A program made the position numbers and the translations under genes. From NCBI RefSeq assembly GCF_028769735.1, contig NC_088176.1, positions 20,459,501-20,523,500 of the forward strand: 64,000 nucleotides of DNA. The letters are read 5' to 3'. This document shows, piece after piece, positions 1 through 12,306 of this stretch (position 1 is the first letter of the stretch; every line of letters starts with the position of its first letter). The notes below the pieces were generated by a model that did not search any database, was not told where the DNA came from, and saw only the letters and a list, made by a program, of their open reading frames with translations. This stretch comes from Zonotrichia leucophrys gambelii. Its lineage: Eukaryota; Chordata; Aves; Passeriformes; Passerellidae.

Positions 1-3000
1 TTGTCATTTTGCTGTCCCTCTTTACTCCTTCCCTCTTCCATCAGTTATGCCAACCCAGCTCCCAATCCAACAACTGAATATAGAGAAAAAACACACATCA
101 ATAAATAAAATCAGCAGTGACCCCTGGCTCTGGAGAGGGCTACGACTTGCTGGTGTGCCATCTAACACGTGCAGCTTTATGACCTGCTCTCTCCCTGACC
201 ATGGAAACCCTCCCTGAGGAGGCATCCTTCTCTTGTGAGGCTGTACTGGATGGGGAGGTAAGAGAGAAGGGGACAGACTCTGCTGTCTCTGGCTTTCCTG
301 AGAATGCCCTGGACAATCTTTTCTACTAATGGAGATATTTCTAAAGGGGAAAAAAATAATTCAGAATAATGCACTGCAGTGTTGAGAGAAAACAGATCAG
401 TACTAGTGCAGTACAACTGTATCCCACAGCCCCTCACTTCCATTCCACACTTAAATGTGACAAATTGCTGTAGATGTTAAGTGCAGAGTGAGACACCCAA
501 AGCACAGGGATTACCGGCACCAGGACCAGCACAAGCCCTGTACACTGAGCAAAGGACAAAATCTATCTCTCCCTCTTCTACCTCCTTTGATTTTGGAGAA
601 AAAAATATGAACGTTGGTATCTGACTGCTGTTACTTTTAATGCATAACTTCATAATTTGTATTTAATGATAAATATAAAGTTCACTTAACAGAAAGAAGA
701 GGGCACTATCACAGACTAAGTTAAGGTGGTAACATTTCAGCCTGAGAAGAGCTGCAAGCACTGTTGATACTCCACATCTGCAACCCCAGCAGGAAGAATG
801 GCTGTGGTTACACACAGCTACAAACACATTTGGAAGAGTCAGGTATCTCCAAACACCTTCTTGGTGTTGCTACTACATAAGCAAGTGCTGCAAGAAGCTG
901 TCCTTTTTTTTTTTTTTTTTTTTTAATTTTCCTTGACAAATTCAAAAACAGGCTGAGTCTAGAGAGAGAGCATGTTCCCATCCCTTCTCCTTATTTGAAG
1001 AGTTTGGGCAGCTTTAGAAAACAAGCAAATAGCAAATCCCAGTTCTGTGAAAACAGATCTTGTTACACTGCCCAGCATAAGCCACAAATATTTTGAGAAG
1101 GTCCAAACTGCACTTACAATCTTACCAAATCCCTCACATTCACTGATAAATCAGTTAGCTTACTAAAAAATATTAGAGCAGGCAAAAATGTGATGGAGGG
1201 TATCTTCCTCCATCAGAAGATTAATTCATCACTCATGTCTAGAGAATTCTACTGCATTTTTAACAGAGCACATATGGATTGAGTCTAGTGATCTATATAA
1301 TTTCCTTTCAGGATATGGGTCTATATTGAAAAACAGTCCCCAAACAGCAACTGTCAGAGGACAAAGACCTTCAAAAATCATTATGCAGGAAGAACAGGTA
1401 GGGCTCTGATCTGTCCACTCCACTAAATCTTTCAGTGGTGATTTAAGCTATAACTGTGCTCCACAGCTCTACTGGAGATTCCTGCTTCCAGAGCAGGATC
1501 AGCAAAGCAAAAAGTCTGTCTGCACCTTCACTGATGCACAATGCAGTCTGCCATCTCCAGCAGATGAAGCAGAGGCACATGGTCCCTTCTGATTTTACTG
1601 TAGCGGGGAAATTGCCAGTGTAAAAGCAGAGGGTAGAGCTCAAAAAAGAAAAAACCCAGACTTTGAGCCTTTCAGAGCTGATGCCAGAACAGGCAGGGAT
1701 CAGGCAGGAGCTGCACAGCGCAGGGTGCCTGCAGACTGCGCTGCTACAGGCCAGAGGTGAAGTGCTCAGCACAGGCATAATGAAATACACAGCTTCACCT
1801 CTGTGCATTATGTTCAATTAACCAAAGCAACGGTGCTCAGCAAAGTCACAGGGAATTTTCTAAAGACAGCTAATGTTGCTTTGGGCCATCTAAAAATGCA
1901 CTCCCAGTACCTGCCTTTCACCACCCCTGCACTGCTCAAAGCCTGTCACCAGAAAACAGCAGCAACTTGGATGTGTTTGCCTCGAAACAAAGAGATTGGA
2001 AAGACAGCTAGAAAGAAAAAAATTGAACTCAAAGACCCCTGTATCAGCAAAGCAAGAATAAAACTAGAGAAGCAGAGAGAGCAAACAGGAGTATTCATCC
2101 CAATTATCTCCAGAATCCAGGACAAACCCTGCTCTCATGCCCAGTGCCACCACCACTGACTGCCTGTGTGCTGCTGCTGCAGCATCACTGCCTTACACCC
2201 ACAAACTCCACTGCAGCTGCCTGTTGAGCTGGAAATTTGATACACTGCAAAGGCTGCTGACAGCCAGAGGCTGCTCCCCTGTCTATAAAATATCCTGTAA
2301 TAAATTACATTACAGATTGGGGAAAAGGATTCGGAAGAGCGAGAATTAAAACACAACCTTATGAGAGCTAAATGAGACCAATTAAAGGAGATTTGCTACG
2401 AGTGCTGAGGGATTTTGACCTGAGCTGTAATCAGGGATGGATATGCATTCTTTTAAAAGAGGAAAATGAGCAAGAGATCATGTGTAAACAACTCTGCCAA
2501 TTAAAATGAAATGGATTATCTTATCTGTGCAGCTCTGCTAAGAGAATCCCCACATACTCCAGATACACCGCAGAGAGATCTGAGACAGTCATTCAGTCCT
2601 CTGAAACAAGGTTCAGTGATGGGGAGATAGGCAGTGGTTCAGGGCACATCGAAATCTTAGCTGCATTTCATTATTTCCCCTTCCCCCGTTACAACAAAAA
2701 AAAAAAACCAAAGACCCCCATGGAATTACAAATGTAAATACAAAAGTAGGCTCAAGCTATTTTTACCAGGCCCCTACATGAATTCTGATGCAGATCAGAC
2801 TGAAGGTTAGGCATAACAGTGAAAGTTTATCCAAAATCCATGCAGCAGATCCCACCATCACTGCACTACTAGATGCTGCTGGGAGACCCAGCTTGCCCAG
2901 GCACATGCTCATATCCTGATAAACAATTGCTCATATTACACCATACCTCAAAACACTGACTCTCAATTTTTCTGTATCATAATCTCATTTTGCTGCCAGA

Positions 3001-4309
3001 TTGCCCCTCACTCTCCATTCTGACATCCAGTCTGAGCATCCATACCAAAAGCAAAAGTAATTTTTGCAACTGGAGCAAAAAATTTAATATGGACACATAC
3101 CACTACTCCTGCTGTGTCCTTGCTCACAGCTCATTCTGAGCTGTACCTTTTTTTGAAAATCCCAGTTCTTCGTAGTTCATATATACATGCAAAACCACAG
3201 TTTTACAAAGAATGAACAAATACTGAAACAGAGGAAGAGAAGACCCATTACAAAACCATGTTCGAGAAGCAGCAAGGAAAACACTACCATGTGCTTAGGG
3301 GAGAGCAAAAACTAAAAGGGAAGAACAAAGAGAGGAATTTGGAATAAGGAAGAAAAATTTAAGAAGCAGCTACTGAACAAGATAATAACTGTAAGAGATA
3401 TGTACTTGTTCACAGCTGCTGACAGGAGAAAGTTTTTAGACCATTTTATGCTGGTTGCCAGACTTAAGCACACAGATTTTCCACTGGCTCAAAACTGATC
3501 TACTGGAGTCTGGCTGGTTTTGGAACCAACAATCTCAACACATCACAATCACTTTTGTGCAGGGTGAAGAACTAACTAAAATGCCTTTCTTTGTCCATTC
3601 TGTCAGCAGATCAGTGATCTCACTGTCATGAAAACAGCTGCACTGAGAAGCCCAATGAAGAAATACTGCACAAACCCACGGTGGATGGAGCACCCCACGC
3701 GTCTTTGTGCAATTCTAGAGGGCTTGGCTTTGGGATCACTGTCCAGGTGCCGAGCCAGCTCACATGGGCAATGTCAGCACGTGTAGGTATCCAGGCCAAT
3801 GAACTCTTGGTTTGATGCTAAGCTTCTAATTTTTTCTGGCTCTTGGGGTGTTTTTGTACAACGCGTCCCCCTACACCGCCATCATCCAAAATTTCTCACC
3901 CCAATTACCACAGATAATTGACTGCACATAACCTGAACAATCCATCAGAAGTTTCTAGTTTACCTCTGCCACAAAGGACAAAGTTACATTTCCTAATGAG
4001 AAATGCACATACTATTAACAACTCTGAATACTTCCTTGGCAAAATTGGTCACAAAGGATCCCAGTGTGGAGTAGTTTAACTTGTGGCTGAATTCAGAGGT
4101 GTGACATTTGCTCACTTCTAATTCAGGCAACACTCTTTACTCACTCTTGCATAAGCAAACAGGGATGTCTCATGCTTTAATTTATCACTTGACCTCTGTC
4201 AAAATGTTTTAACAACTAAAACATGATGGGAAATACTACAGGAGAGATTTCTCACGTTCCATTAGCTTTCTCTATGTAATTTTTGTTGTGTCTTTATAAT
4301 ATCACAACT
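1..4309. other. Non-coding AT-rich sequence left of the CpG island
   Basis: No exon with splice sites or a recognisable protein was found on either strand, and nothing resembling an NDST2 coding exon. If the leftward promoter is correct, this is intron 1 of that gene. It holds a 21-nt T run at 904-924 and scattered short simple repeats. Confidence 0.55.
904..924. repeat. T21 homopolymer
   Basis: Uninterrupted run of 21 T. It could be an old poly(A) tail of a minus-strand retroposon, but no element body or target-site duplication was recognised beside it. Confidence 0.9.
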
Positions 4310-4980
4310 GTGCCCGCGGCTGGCCTGCTGTGAGCGCAGCCCCCCGAGAGCAGCGTGTGCAGCACGGACAGTGCAGCCAGAGCCTCGCCACGGGGACAGA
4401 GCATCCCCTGCCCCGGCGCACGCCGACTACTCGGGCGCCGGTCCCGCCGTACTCCGCAGCCTCGGCGCCTGCAGCGCGACGCCGCGGGGTAAACAAAGCT
4501 GGAGCGAGGCCGGGAGCGCAGCTCCGGCCCAGGACCCCGCTCCCCGCCGGCGGCCGGAGCACGGGGGCTCCGAGGGGCGGCAGCCGCGATGGGGCAGGGG
4601 TGCCGCTCCCAGCCGCGTGTCGGGGGCCCAGCACCCGACACGACAAAAGCAGCCGTGAAAGGCTGCGAAACCTTCGGCCCCGGGCACGGCCGGCAACAGA
4701 GCACCGCGCTGGGGCACGGGTCCCCCGGAGCGGGCTCCCGGCGGGGTCCCCCGGCCGCACAGGTGGCTCCGGGGCGGGGGGCAGCGCCCTCCGCACGGCC
4801 CGGCCCGGGCCGGCCCCCCCGCCTCCTCCCACGCTCCGGCCGCCCCTCACAGACCGCCCGCACCCGTGACCATCGCCCCCGGCCGGCACAACTTGCCCCG
4901 GCCCCGCTCGCTCAGCCCCGCCGCCCTCCGAGCCGGAGCGGGCCGGGCCGCCGCCACCGCGCTGCCCTCCTCCACCTCAC

Positions 4981-5200
4981 CTGCCGCAAGGAGGCCCCGC
5001 CGGGCGGGCAGGGCACGGGTCCCGGAGGGAGAGCGGACGGGCGTCCCCCGGCGCCGCGAGCAGCGCTCAGGCCGGTCGCGGCCCGCCGGCTCCGGGGCGC
5101 TGCGCGTCCGTCCGGCCGCTGGGGGAGCCGCCGCCGCCGCGCCGCCCGGCCGCCATCTTCCGCGGGGAGGGAGCGAGGGAGGGAGGGACGGAGCGAGGGA
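4981..5200 (-). other. Candidate non-coding first exon of the left-hand gene (NDST2 by synteny)
   Basis: The minus-strand segment starts in a pyrimidine-rich stretch (5205-5166) and passes the YY1 element. It ends at CTTGCGGCAG|gtgaggtgg, a near-ideal donor, at 4981/4980. The ATG inside the YY1 element opens only a 29-codon frame, so the exon is probably untranslated. The start site is approximate. The gene name rests only on remembered human gene order. Confidence 0.4.
5148..5159 (-). promoter_or_regulatory. YY1-type core promoter element
   Basis: AAGATGGCGGCC on the minus strand matches the YY1 consensus AAnATGGCGGC, which usually lies within the first tens of bases after a transcription start and is oriented with transcription. 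It supports a leftward start site at about 5165-5200. Confidence 0.5.
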
Positions 5201-6465
5201 GGGGCGCGGGGCCCCGCCCGCCTCAGCGCCGGGCTGCCCTCGGGCCGGGGTCCCGCGGCCCGGCCGCGCCCCGCGCTCCAACACGTGGCCGGGGCTTCCC
5301 CGCGGCCGCGGGCACCGGCGGTGGCCCCGGGGCTGCCCGGCAGCGCTCCCGGGTGGGATGCCCAGGAAAGCAGTAGGTAGGGATTGCCGCTGCTGTGACA
5401 TCGCCGGCAGCAGCCTCCCGAGAAACACAAACACGCACGGTGCAATTTGCTACGTTAAAGCGGTGGAGGAAATTGTAGTAGGAAGCCAGAATGGGATGTG
5501 AAGCCACATCACAGAAACATTTATTCTCAGGGGAGGCTGGACGAGTGGACAGCAGTCCGGGAGTGCTATTACACGGTCCTGCTTTTGGATCAGCTCTGGA
5601 GAAAGGACCCAACGTGCTGCAGAGAGCGAACATGTGGGACAGATTAACATGACTGGGACCTGGAGCAGTCACAAGCGACAGAAGAAAAGGGAAAGCAGGT
5701 GCTCAGGGAATAAGGCCTCATGTTGGCAACGTACTGCTTCCCATCCTGCTGTCAGAGGATTGCTGGCATCTTGTGAATAACTCTAAGAAAACCCTCCAAA
5801 AGGCAATGCAATATGTAGATTTGCTCTACAGGAACATGCTCCTCTATTAAAAAGTTTGAAAAGCTCAAAAATCATGGTTTATGGACACATTTATAGAGGA
5901 TTTTTAATCTTCAGCTTATCAATTTGCACCTGAAGCACTGATCAGACTTCTGCAAGCCTGTTAAGCCCATGTTAGCAGGTGAATCAAATAACTGAAGAAA
6001 AACAGACAAAGCTATGAGCAATCATATCTTAGCATGCTTCAAAAGCCTGTTCTGCCTCTGGCTGACAGCACCCCCACCTCAGCAGAGGTGGATGAGGCAG
6101 CTGCTCCCACCACCTGCAGTCCCATCTCACAGGTCTATGCTGCCAAAATACCCAGCAGCACATATTTAACACGTGATTGCATTTCTGTTGAGTTAACCCA
6201 AACACGTGCCACAGTGCTCACATCAGATTAATATCACCCCCTGCCTGCAGCCGTCCCAAAGCTAGCGTGGCAGCAACAGGTGATGCCCAGTCTACCACAG
6301 ACCTTGCACTTTTCAAAACAGCTGATCAAATCTGAGCCAACAGAGGGACTATGCACTATGTGGCAGCTCAGAACTTTGTGTCATGTGCTTGTAGCATTTA
6401 TCATCCAGTACTACATTCTGTGAAATGGGATTTACCATTTCAAAGTACAATTTGATAGTCTGGTT

Positions 6466-6480
6466 AAAAAAAAAAAAAAA
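6466..6480. repeat. A15 homopolymer
   Basis: Fifteen consecutive A in intergenic sequence; no flanking element recognised. Confidence 0.9.
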
Positions 6481-9400
6481 CTTTCTTCCTCAGTCTAACC
6501 TATCTCAGTTACAGCGAGGGAGGGAAATCAGTGACAGGAGGGTATGTTGTACACTATAGTTTGCTATACAGGCAGAAGAGTATCAGCTTAAAACTCTAGC
6601 TAAATGTGCCATGGAAGAAACTACCCCAATTTTTGCCCCATCTCTCCAAACCCCTCCTCAAACCACCGGCACAGAATCCACCTGCTTTCCTTCTCATTTC
6701 ACCACAAAACAACTCTCCATCCCACTGACCTCACTGCCTTTCTAGCTACTTCATATGTAACCTCCTCTACTCACCTGCAAGACATCTCCAACCCCATCTT
6801 GCATCTCCACTCTCTTCCTCACACTCCAAACCACCCTCAGTGCTTGGCTTTATGACTCCCATCTTCCAGCTTATCATATTGCTCTGTGCCTACCTCACTC
6901 AGCATGTGCTATCCCTGGTAACATTGCACTTCACTGAAGCAATTTCTCTTTCTTGAGGCCACATAAACCATCTTTGCCTGGATATTCCATTTAATGGCTC
7001 AGGCCTGTTTCTTCCCAAAGGGAAAGTTGAAGATTAAATGTCTTGCTGTTTCTGTTGAGGCTCAATATAGTCTTTGTAATAGGGATGGAAGATTTTTACT
7101 GATATTATAACAGATTAGAAGGTGTTAAAACTTGCTAACTTACCATATATAAAACAATTTCAGCATTAATACTTTTTGGAATTAACAAGACTGAAATCTG
7201 TTTACAATTCTTAAAAACATTTAAGACTATCTATACCAAGTTTGGGCCTTTTTTATACAAGAAAAATATGCTAAATCTAAAGCAATGAATTTCAAATGCC
7301 ACTTTAAATAGAACATATCCTTTTACGTATAAGTATTTTTTTCAGTTTATTTTGAACTAGACATGTAGCAAGAAAGAAACAAACAAACGTTTCTGGAGCA
7401 GGAACAACCAGACGGCAGCGGCACTGCTCTGACTCTGATGTAACCTATAGCACGTTCCAATGTAAACAAGCCTCTGAAGCAGAGCCCTGGTGCCATTTCT
7501 GCAGGCTGTCCTCTGTTGGTATGAGCACTACTCTTTCCCACAGAAGCACGAAGGAGAAATAAACCATGATGAGACAGTATTTCATTGCAAGTACTGGCCA
7601 AAACCCAAGTCTGCCAACATGCAGTCGTACGATGCATTAGTAAAATGGTTTTCTGTGAATAAATGTCATCCTGCCCATCCATTCATAGATAATTATGGTA
7701 AAATTATATAAATTGTAACAAATTAGGCACAGCCACCTTTCCCTCTCCCCCATCCGCCAGTGCTTCAGAGGACCCTCCTATAGCACAAGAAACCTTCAGA
7801 ATGAGATTTTATTAACTTAATTATATCCATCCTTTCCTTGTAGCCAGTCTGCCTTAAAAACCACAAACGTGCATTTTTGTTTTCTAATACTTGTTAAGTA
7901 CATAAGAATTGGCTTTAAATTCTTTAGAGCACTACACACCAACCAGTAAATTCCTATTCCTTACCAGCAGGCAAAGAGGTGGTGAGGAATTCTGGCAGGT
8001 GAGGAGTTCTCAGGCATCAAGGATCTCAAGGGAAAAATTCATAATCCTCCACTCAAGCTGCTTTAAGTACCCCCAAAGGATCACCTTTCTCTACCCTTAA
8101 ATAATAAACCCAAATAAACAAGCATTCCAGGTGCATTAATCTGCAGTCCCAAACCTTTCAAATTCTCAGGCAAAAAAAAATCACCTGTGATGTGCAGCAG
8201 CAAGACCACCTTAGCTTCTCTGCAGCACTGTTCATCAGTCTCTTACAGCAGTTCTACTGAGGTCAGGCTTATCTGCATGGACAAATGGGAAAGCTGAAGC
8301 ACAGGGCACATACCTGGCTTATTTGCAGTCACCCTGCAAAGCCATAGCAAACCCAAAACCAGATCACAAATCCAATCATTAGTAAACTGCTCTGTTTGGT
8401 TTTCTACATTATCAATTACCCATAAGTAAGAGGTAACAATTTTCATAGTAAAACTGAAAGGATATTGACATTCAGGGTCCAATTCTGCTCATACTCTCCC
8501 CACATCTCACAGATACTATAAGCACAGGAGCATTCTGCCAGGCCTCTGTGCCACTAGCTCAGCAAGTGAGAGCAGAGCAATCCTAGTTTAAAAGCAAATC
8601 TACTTGGGCATAAATAAAAGCTATCATCAATTACAAGTCTCCCACAGAGTAATCTACCTGTGTATACAATTATGCATGTGCATAAATTGGAAGGGAACTA
8701 AAAAAAAAACATGTTCAGACACTCGTCTTTGGTAGGAAGATAGCAAAACTTGATCTAATAGGATGAAAAGATTTTAAACAGCTATAGCAGAGTGGGAAGT
8801 AAGGTGGGAAGTAAGACTATCCCTGTTTGCTAGCTCAATACTGGAGCTATTACAATACAGGGAAGTATCATTCCTAATCCCTGCTGACAGCTAAAACATA
8901 AGACATAAAAGAGGCCCCATATGTATGCTACACTAAATATTCTTGACCTGTTAGTCTGACTATTTCGCTTTCAGCAAGTGTTTAAATTACTCTTATCCTA
9001 GTTAAAAGAGTTCCTAAAAACATGGGCTATCACCACTAATTTTATGAGTCCCTTCCTAGTGCTTATTGGCTCATATTGCTACATATCTTCAAAGATCATC
9101 AAGACAGGATTGACTGCTTCAGGATAAATCTTACCTGATGAATGCTCCTGCCTCCTATGTCAGAAATGAGAGCAGAACATCTCTTTGCTCCCGAAATTGC
9201 AGGAGCCATTTCTTCTGGGCACGAGCAGATTGCCTTTAGTCCCAGTAAAACGGACTATAAAACTCTTACCTTCTCCCTTTAAACACTAAGGACGATTTTT
9301 TTCCTCCTGTTTCATCAGGCAGCAAAAGTAATCATCTCTCTAAGCAGCACCAGCTGACACCTATTTACTGGGTAATTGCTGCAGTTAAAGGGGATTAAGC

Positions 9401-9570
9401 ACAATGAACTCGCTTTCAGCGATAAGGCAAAGCCACCCCGTCCCCTTTGCCACTTCCCAGACACACCTGGGAAGCGCTCAGGGGAACGGAGGCCAGCCAG
9501 GCCTGCCAAATGGGGCCCGCACGCTGGCTAGAGCCCCTTTGCTGCAGCCAGTGCCAAAAGGAGATGTGTG

Positions 9571-9641
9571 CCCCGCACCATGACAGCAGTGGCTGTGATG
9601 GACAGGGGATGAGTCCCCGCACCATGACAGCAGTGGCTGTG
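9571..9641. repeat. 27-bp direct repeat, 44-bp period
   Basis: ccccgcaccatgacagcagtggctgtg is split here as CCCCGCACCATGACAGCA plus GTGGCTGTG. It occurs exactly at 9571-9597 and again at 9615-9641, separated by 17 bp. It is a recent partial tandem duplication within a GC-rich intergenic patch. Confidence 0.95.
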
Positions 9642-12271
9642 CCGCACACCAGGCGCGTGCAGCGCCTGCTGCAGCCTCACGGCCCAGCCGCAGCACAGGC
9701 CCGAGCGGAACAAAGCCCACCTAACGGGGCATACATGAAATGCTAACAACGAGAGGCAGTATAAAAACAAAACGAGTTCAATCCAACTAACTTGTAAATT
9801 AAGAAATGATGCTTACACTGCTAGACCTGACAAGTTCTGTGCCTCTGCAGAAGCTAGGACACAAAATACACTAGTTAACAAATAACTAAATCACAACTTG
9901 AGATCAGCGTGTTTACATCAGGCAAACCAAATAGCAAGATAGCTTCTCCCACAAGAAGAATCTTAAATATTGGTGAGGAAAACAAAGACCAGGAAAGGAA
10001 GTAATAGCATAGATTTGCCAAGGATCAGGCAATTTGGAACAAAAGCAAAAATTCCCTGTTATCCCTGGTCTGTCAGGGAAATGCCATAAAGGTAATTTTA
10101 ACAGGTTCTGTCATCCTTTTGTTTTTAATGCTAGTATTCTCCCCTCCCCCCTTTTAGGTATGGTCCCACTTTTTAAACATTACATTTTTAAATGACACAG
10201 AAAAAAAACCCCTCCTCTGTCAATTGATTCTTTATCCCAGAAGTACCAATTTCATATTGCTCAGGAGAATAATGTGACACTCCAAACTTTACACTGTTTA
10301 AATGTTATTTTATTAAATATCTTCAGTTCAAGGTTTCATTGTAACAAAGCTATGAAGGTTCTACCAACATTCAGACCAAACAAACAAACACTAGCTAACT
10401 TTAATTATTTCTATATCATGCAAAAATTCTGCATCAAATGCCTTCCATTTCCTGTTTAAAATGTGATATTTATAATATATATTATATAGATGCTTACATT
10501 AGCCCCATAAGAGAACATTAAGAATGCTAAAGGTGTACAGCTGTGTTTGATAATGGCCATACCAAGCTAAGGTTCTCATTAACTTAAAAGGAAACAAAAC
10601 AAAAAAAAATCCAAAAGAGTTTGTCTCCAAGACTGTGCAAAAACAAAAAAACCCAACAGTTCTCTTCTTTTAAATTTTTTTTTTCTGAAAGATGCATATA
10701 CTTAATACAGAGGGTTCTCTTTTTTAACTATTAATAATTATCAGGTAAAGAGACAAGGAAGATCAGACCGAAAGAAGGCATGCATAATGTTTTGTATTTA
10801 TCTTTTTTAAGTGGCATAACTGTAATCTGTTTGCTTTCTTTGTGGCTTAAAAAAATTCTGAATGAAATATCAAGGCTTTTTACTTTTCCACTTCAGTCAC
10901 TGTCTTAAAAATGTTTTGAAATAATAAAATCTAGTGTTTGCCCCCCCATGGGTTCAGTCCCCTCCTCACTCCTCCCCTGGGATAGCAAAGGGAGGAAGAA
11001 AAGGGTGTTTGCTCAAATAAACCTGGGAAGAGTGGATGGCCTTTTCCTTCATCAGTGGTCAGCTGATCTAATCCTGGTGTGGGATAGCACCTCTCCAATA
11101 AAGGGAGCAGAGCGCTATCTGCTGCAAAGTGACAGCTCCACTTTGTGCAACAGCTTTAATTGTCTGCCTTTTATTGAATAAGGATTAACATTGCAAATTC
11201 TCTTTCTTCTCTTCTATAGTCTGCTAAAAGATTGCCACACACTTAGTACGCTGTCACAGAAATAATTTTAACTCACTCTAGAGATCCAAAAAATTATTAG
11301 GGGTAGATAAATTCAGGTAAAAGCCCATTCCAACTTCTGCAAGTGATGCCTTCCCTTGGTCAAGACAAATCCCATCAGGTCTGCCAGAAAGGCCATCTTC
11401 TTCTTGGGGCTAGGCTCCCTCCTTGGTAAGGTCAAAAAACCACTTCCATATCTCCCACCCAATGAATAAAGGAACTGAACTCCTTTTGCAGCAAAGAAAA
11501 GAAAGGAAAATGAATTGGCCCAAAGGACGAACATCAGATCACGTGTTCATTCCCTTTCCCCTCTGCTTCATGAGGTATCCTCTAACACCCAGAGGCAACA
11601 CGGGGTGGGGGGTGGCCTGGAGTCCTTCAGCTACAGCTTTTGAGGTTCTGATCTGACAGTTTTCTGTGTTACAACATCACTGTAAAAAATAGAAAAATTA
11701 CCCAAATAAACACTAGGAAACATGACACTTACAAACATCAGATGGGTTAGTGGTGGGGAGAAGCACCTGGCGGGGCTGCTGGCTCCCAATGCTATTTTAC
11801 TGGAGACCAACAAATCATACAGGAGGCCAGGTAACCCCTTTAATTCTACGGGTGCATATATTTCAGTATAAAAAACACACGCTATTTATGCCTCATATAG
11901 GAGTGTATGTGCAAGTTTTCATGAAGAACATAACACTAAGTTTTTTGTCTGCTTCCTAAGGAACATGTGTTCTGCAGCACTGTGGATCCCAACTACGCTA
12001 CTAAAAAGAAAAAAAAAATAGAAAATCCCATACAAATACCCTCTTCCTCTAAAATCTCTGCTCTTAATGAAATGGTTTTTTAAATTAAATAAGCTGGCTT
12101 CAAAACTCCATGTTTGTCCAGGTAGTGGCTGTTTCTAAAACCAGTATCACTAAAGAGCGAGCTTCTATTCAAGTTAATTAATTGGGTTAATAATGGGTTA
12201 CTTAAACCCATTTTTAAATCCCTACTTCCATCTTTAGTTTTAAAACAACATTCCATTTTGTTTTATTTCTT

Positions 12272-12306
12272 AAAAAAAAAAAAAAGGAAAAAAAAAGAAA
12301 AGAAAA
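12272..12306. repeat. A-rich low-complexity tract
   Basis: A13 followed by GGAAAAAAAAAGAAAAGAAAAG. It produces a lysine-rich false start for a long plus-strand frame. No retroposon body is recognisable beside it. Confidence 0.85.

Larger units (their letters stand above)
4310..5450. promoter_or_regulatory. CpG-island promoter between CAMK2G and the next gene on the left
   Basis: About 1.1 kb of dense CpG with many GGGCGG/CCGCCC boxes sits abruptly in AT-rich flanks. On the minus strand it contains the YY1-type sequence AAGATGGCGGCC (5159-5148) next to an ETS-like CGGAAG. About 170 nt downstream is a strong splice donor (GGCAG|gtgagg). This arrangement is typical of a housekeeping promoter transcribed leftwards. 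In the human genome the gene just downstream of CAMK2G on the same strand is NDST2, so this is probably its promoter. No NDST2 coding exon is in the window, and bidirectional activity is possible. Confidence 0.75.

Noticed and set aside
904..924. Poly-T run as the tail of a minus-strand retroposon
   Set aside because: No element body, no target-site duplication and no recognisable LINE or SINE sequence next to it.
4294..5445. Several long overlapping open frames on both strands in the left CpG island (up to 263 codons)
   Set aside because: Stop codons are rare in very GC-rich DNA. The products are Pro/Arg/Ala/Gly-rich, mutually overlapping and lack recognisable domains.
7490..7711. 73-codon plus-strand frame with protein-like composition
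   Set aside because: No family recognised, no splice or promoter context, and an overlapping minus-strand frame of greater length.
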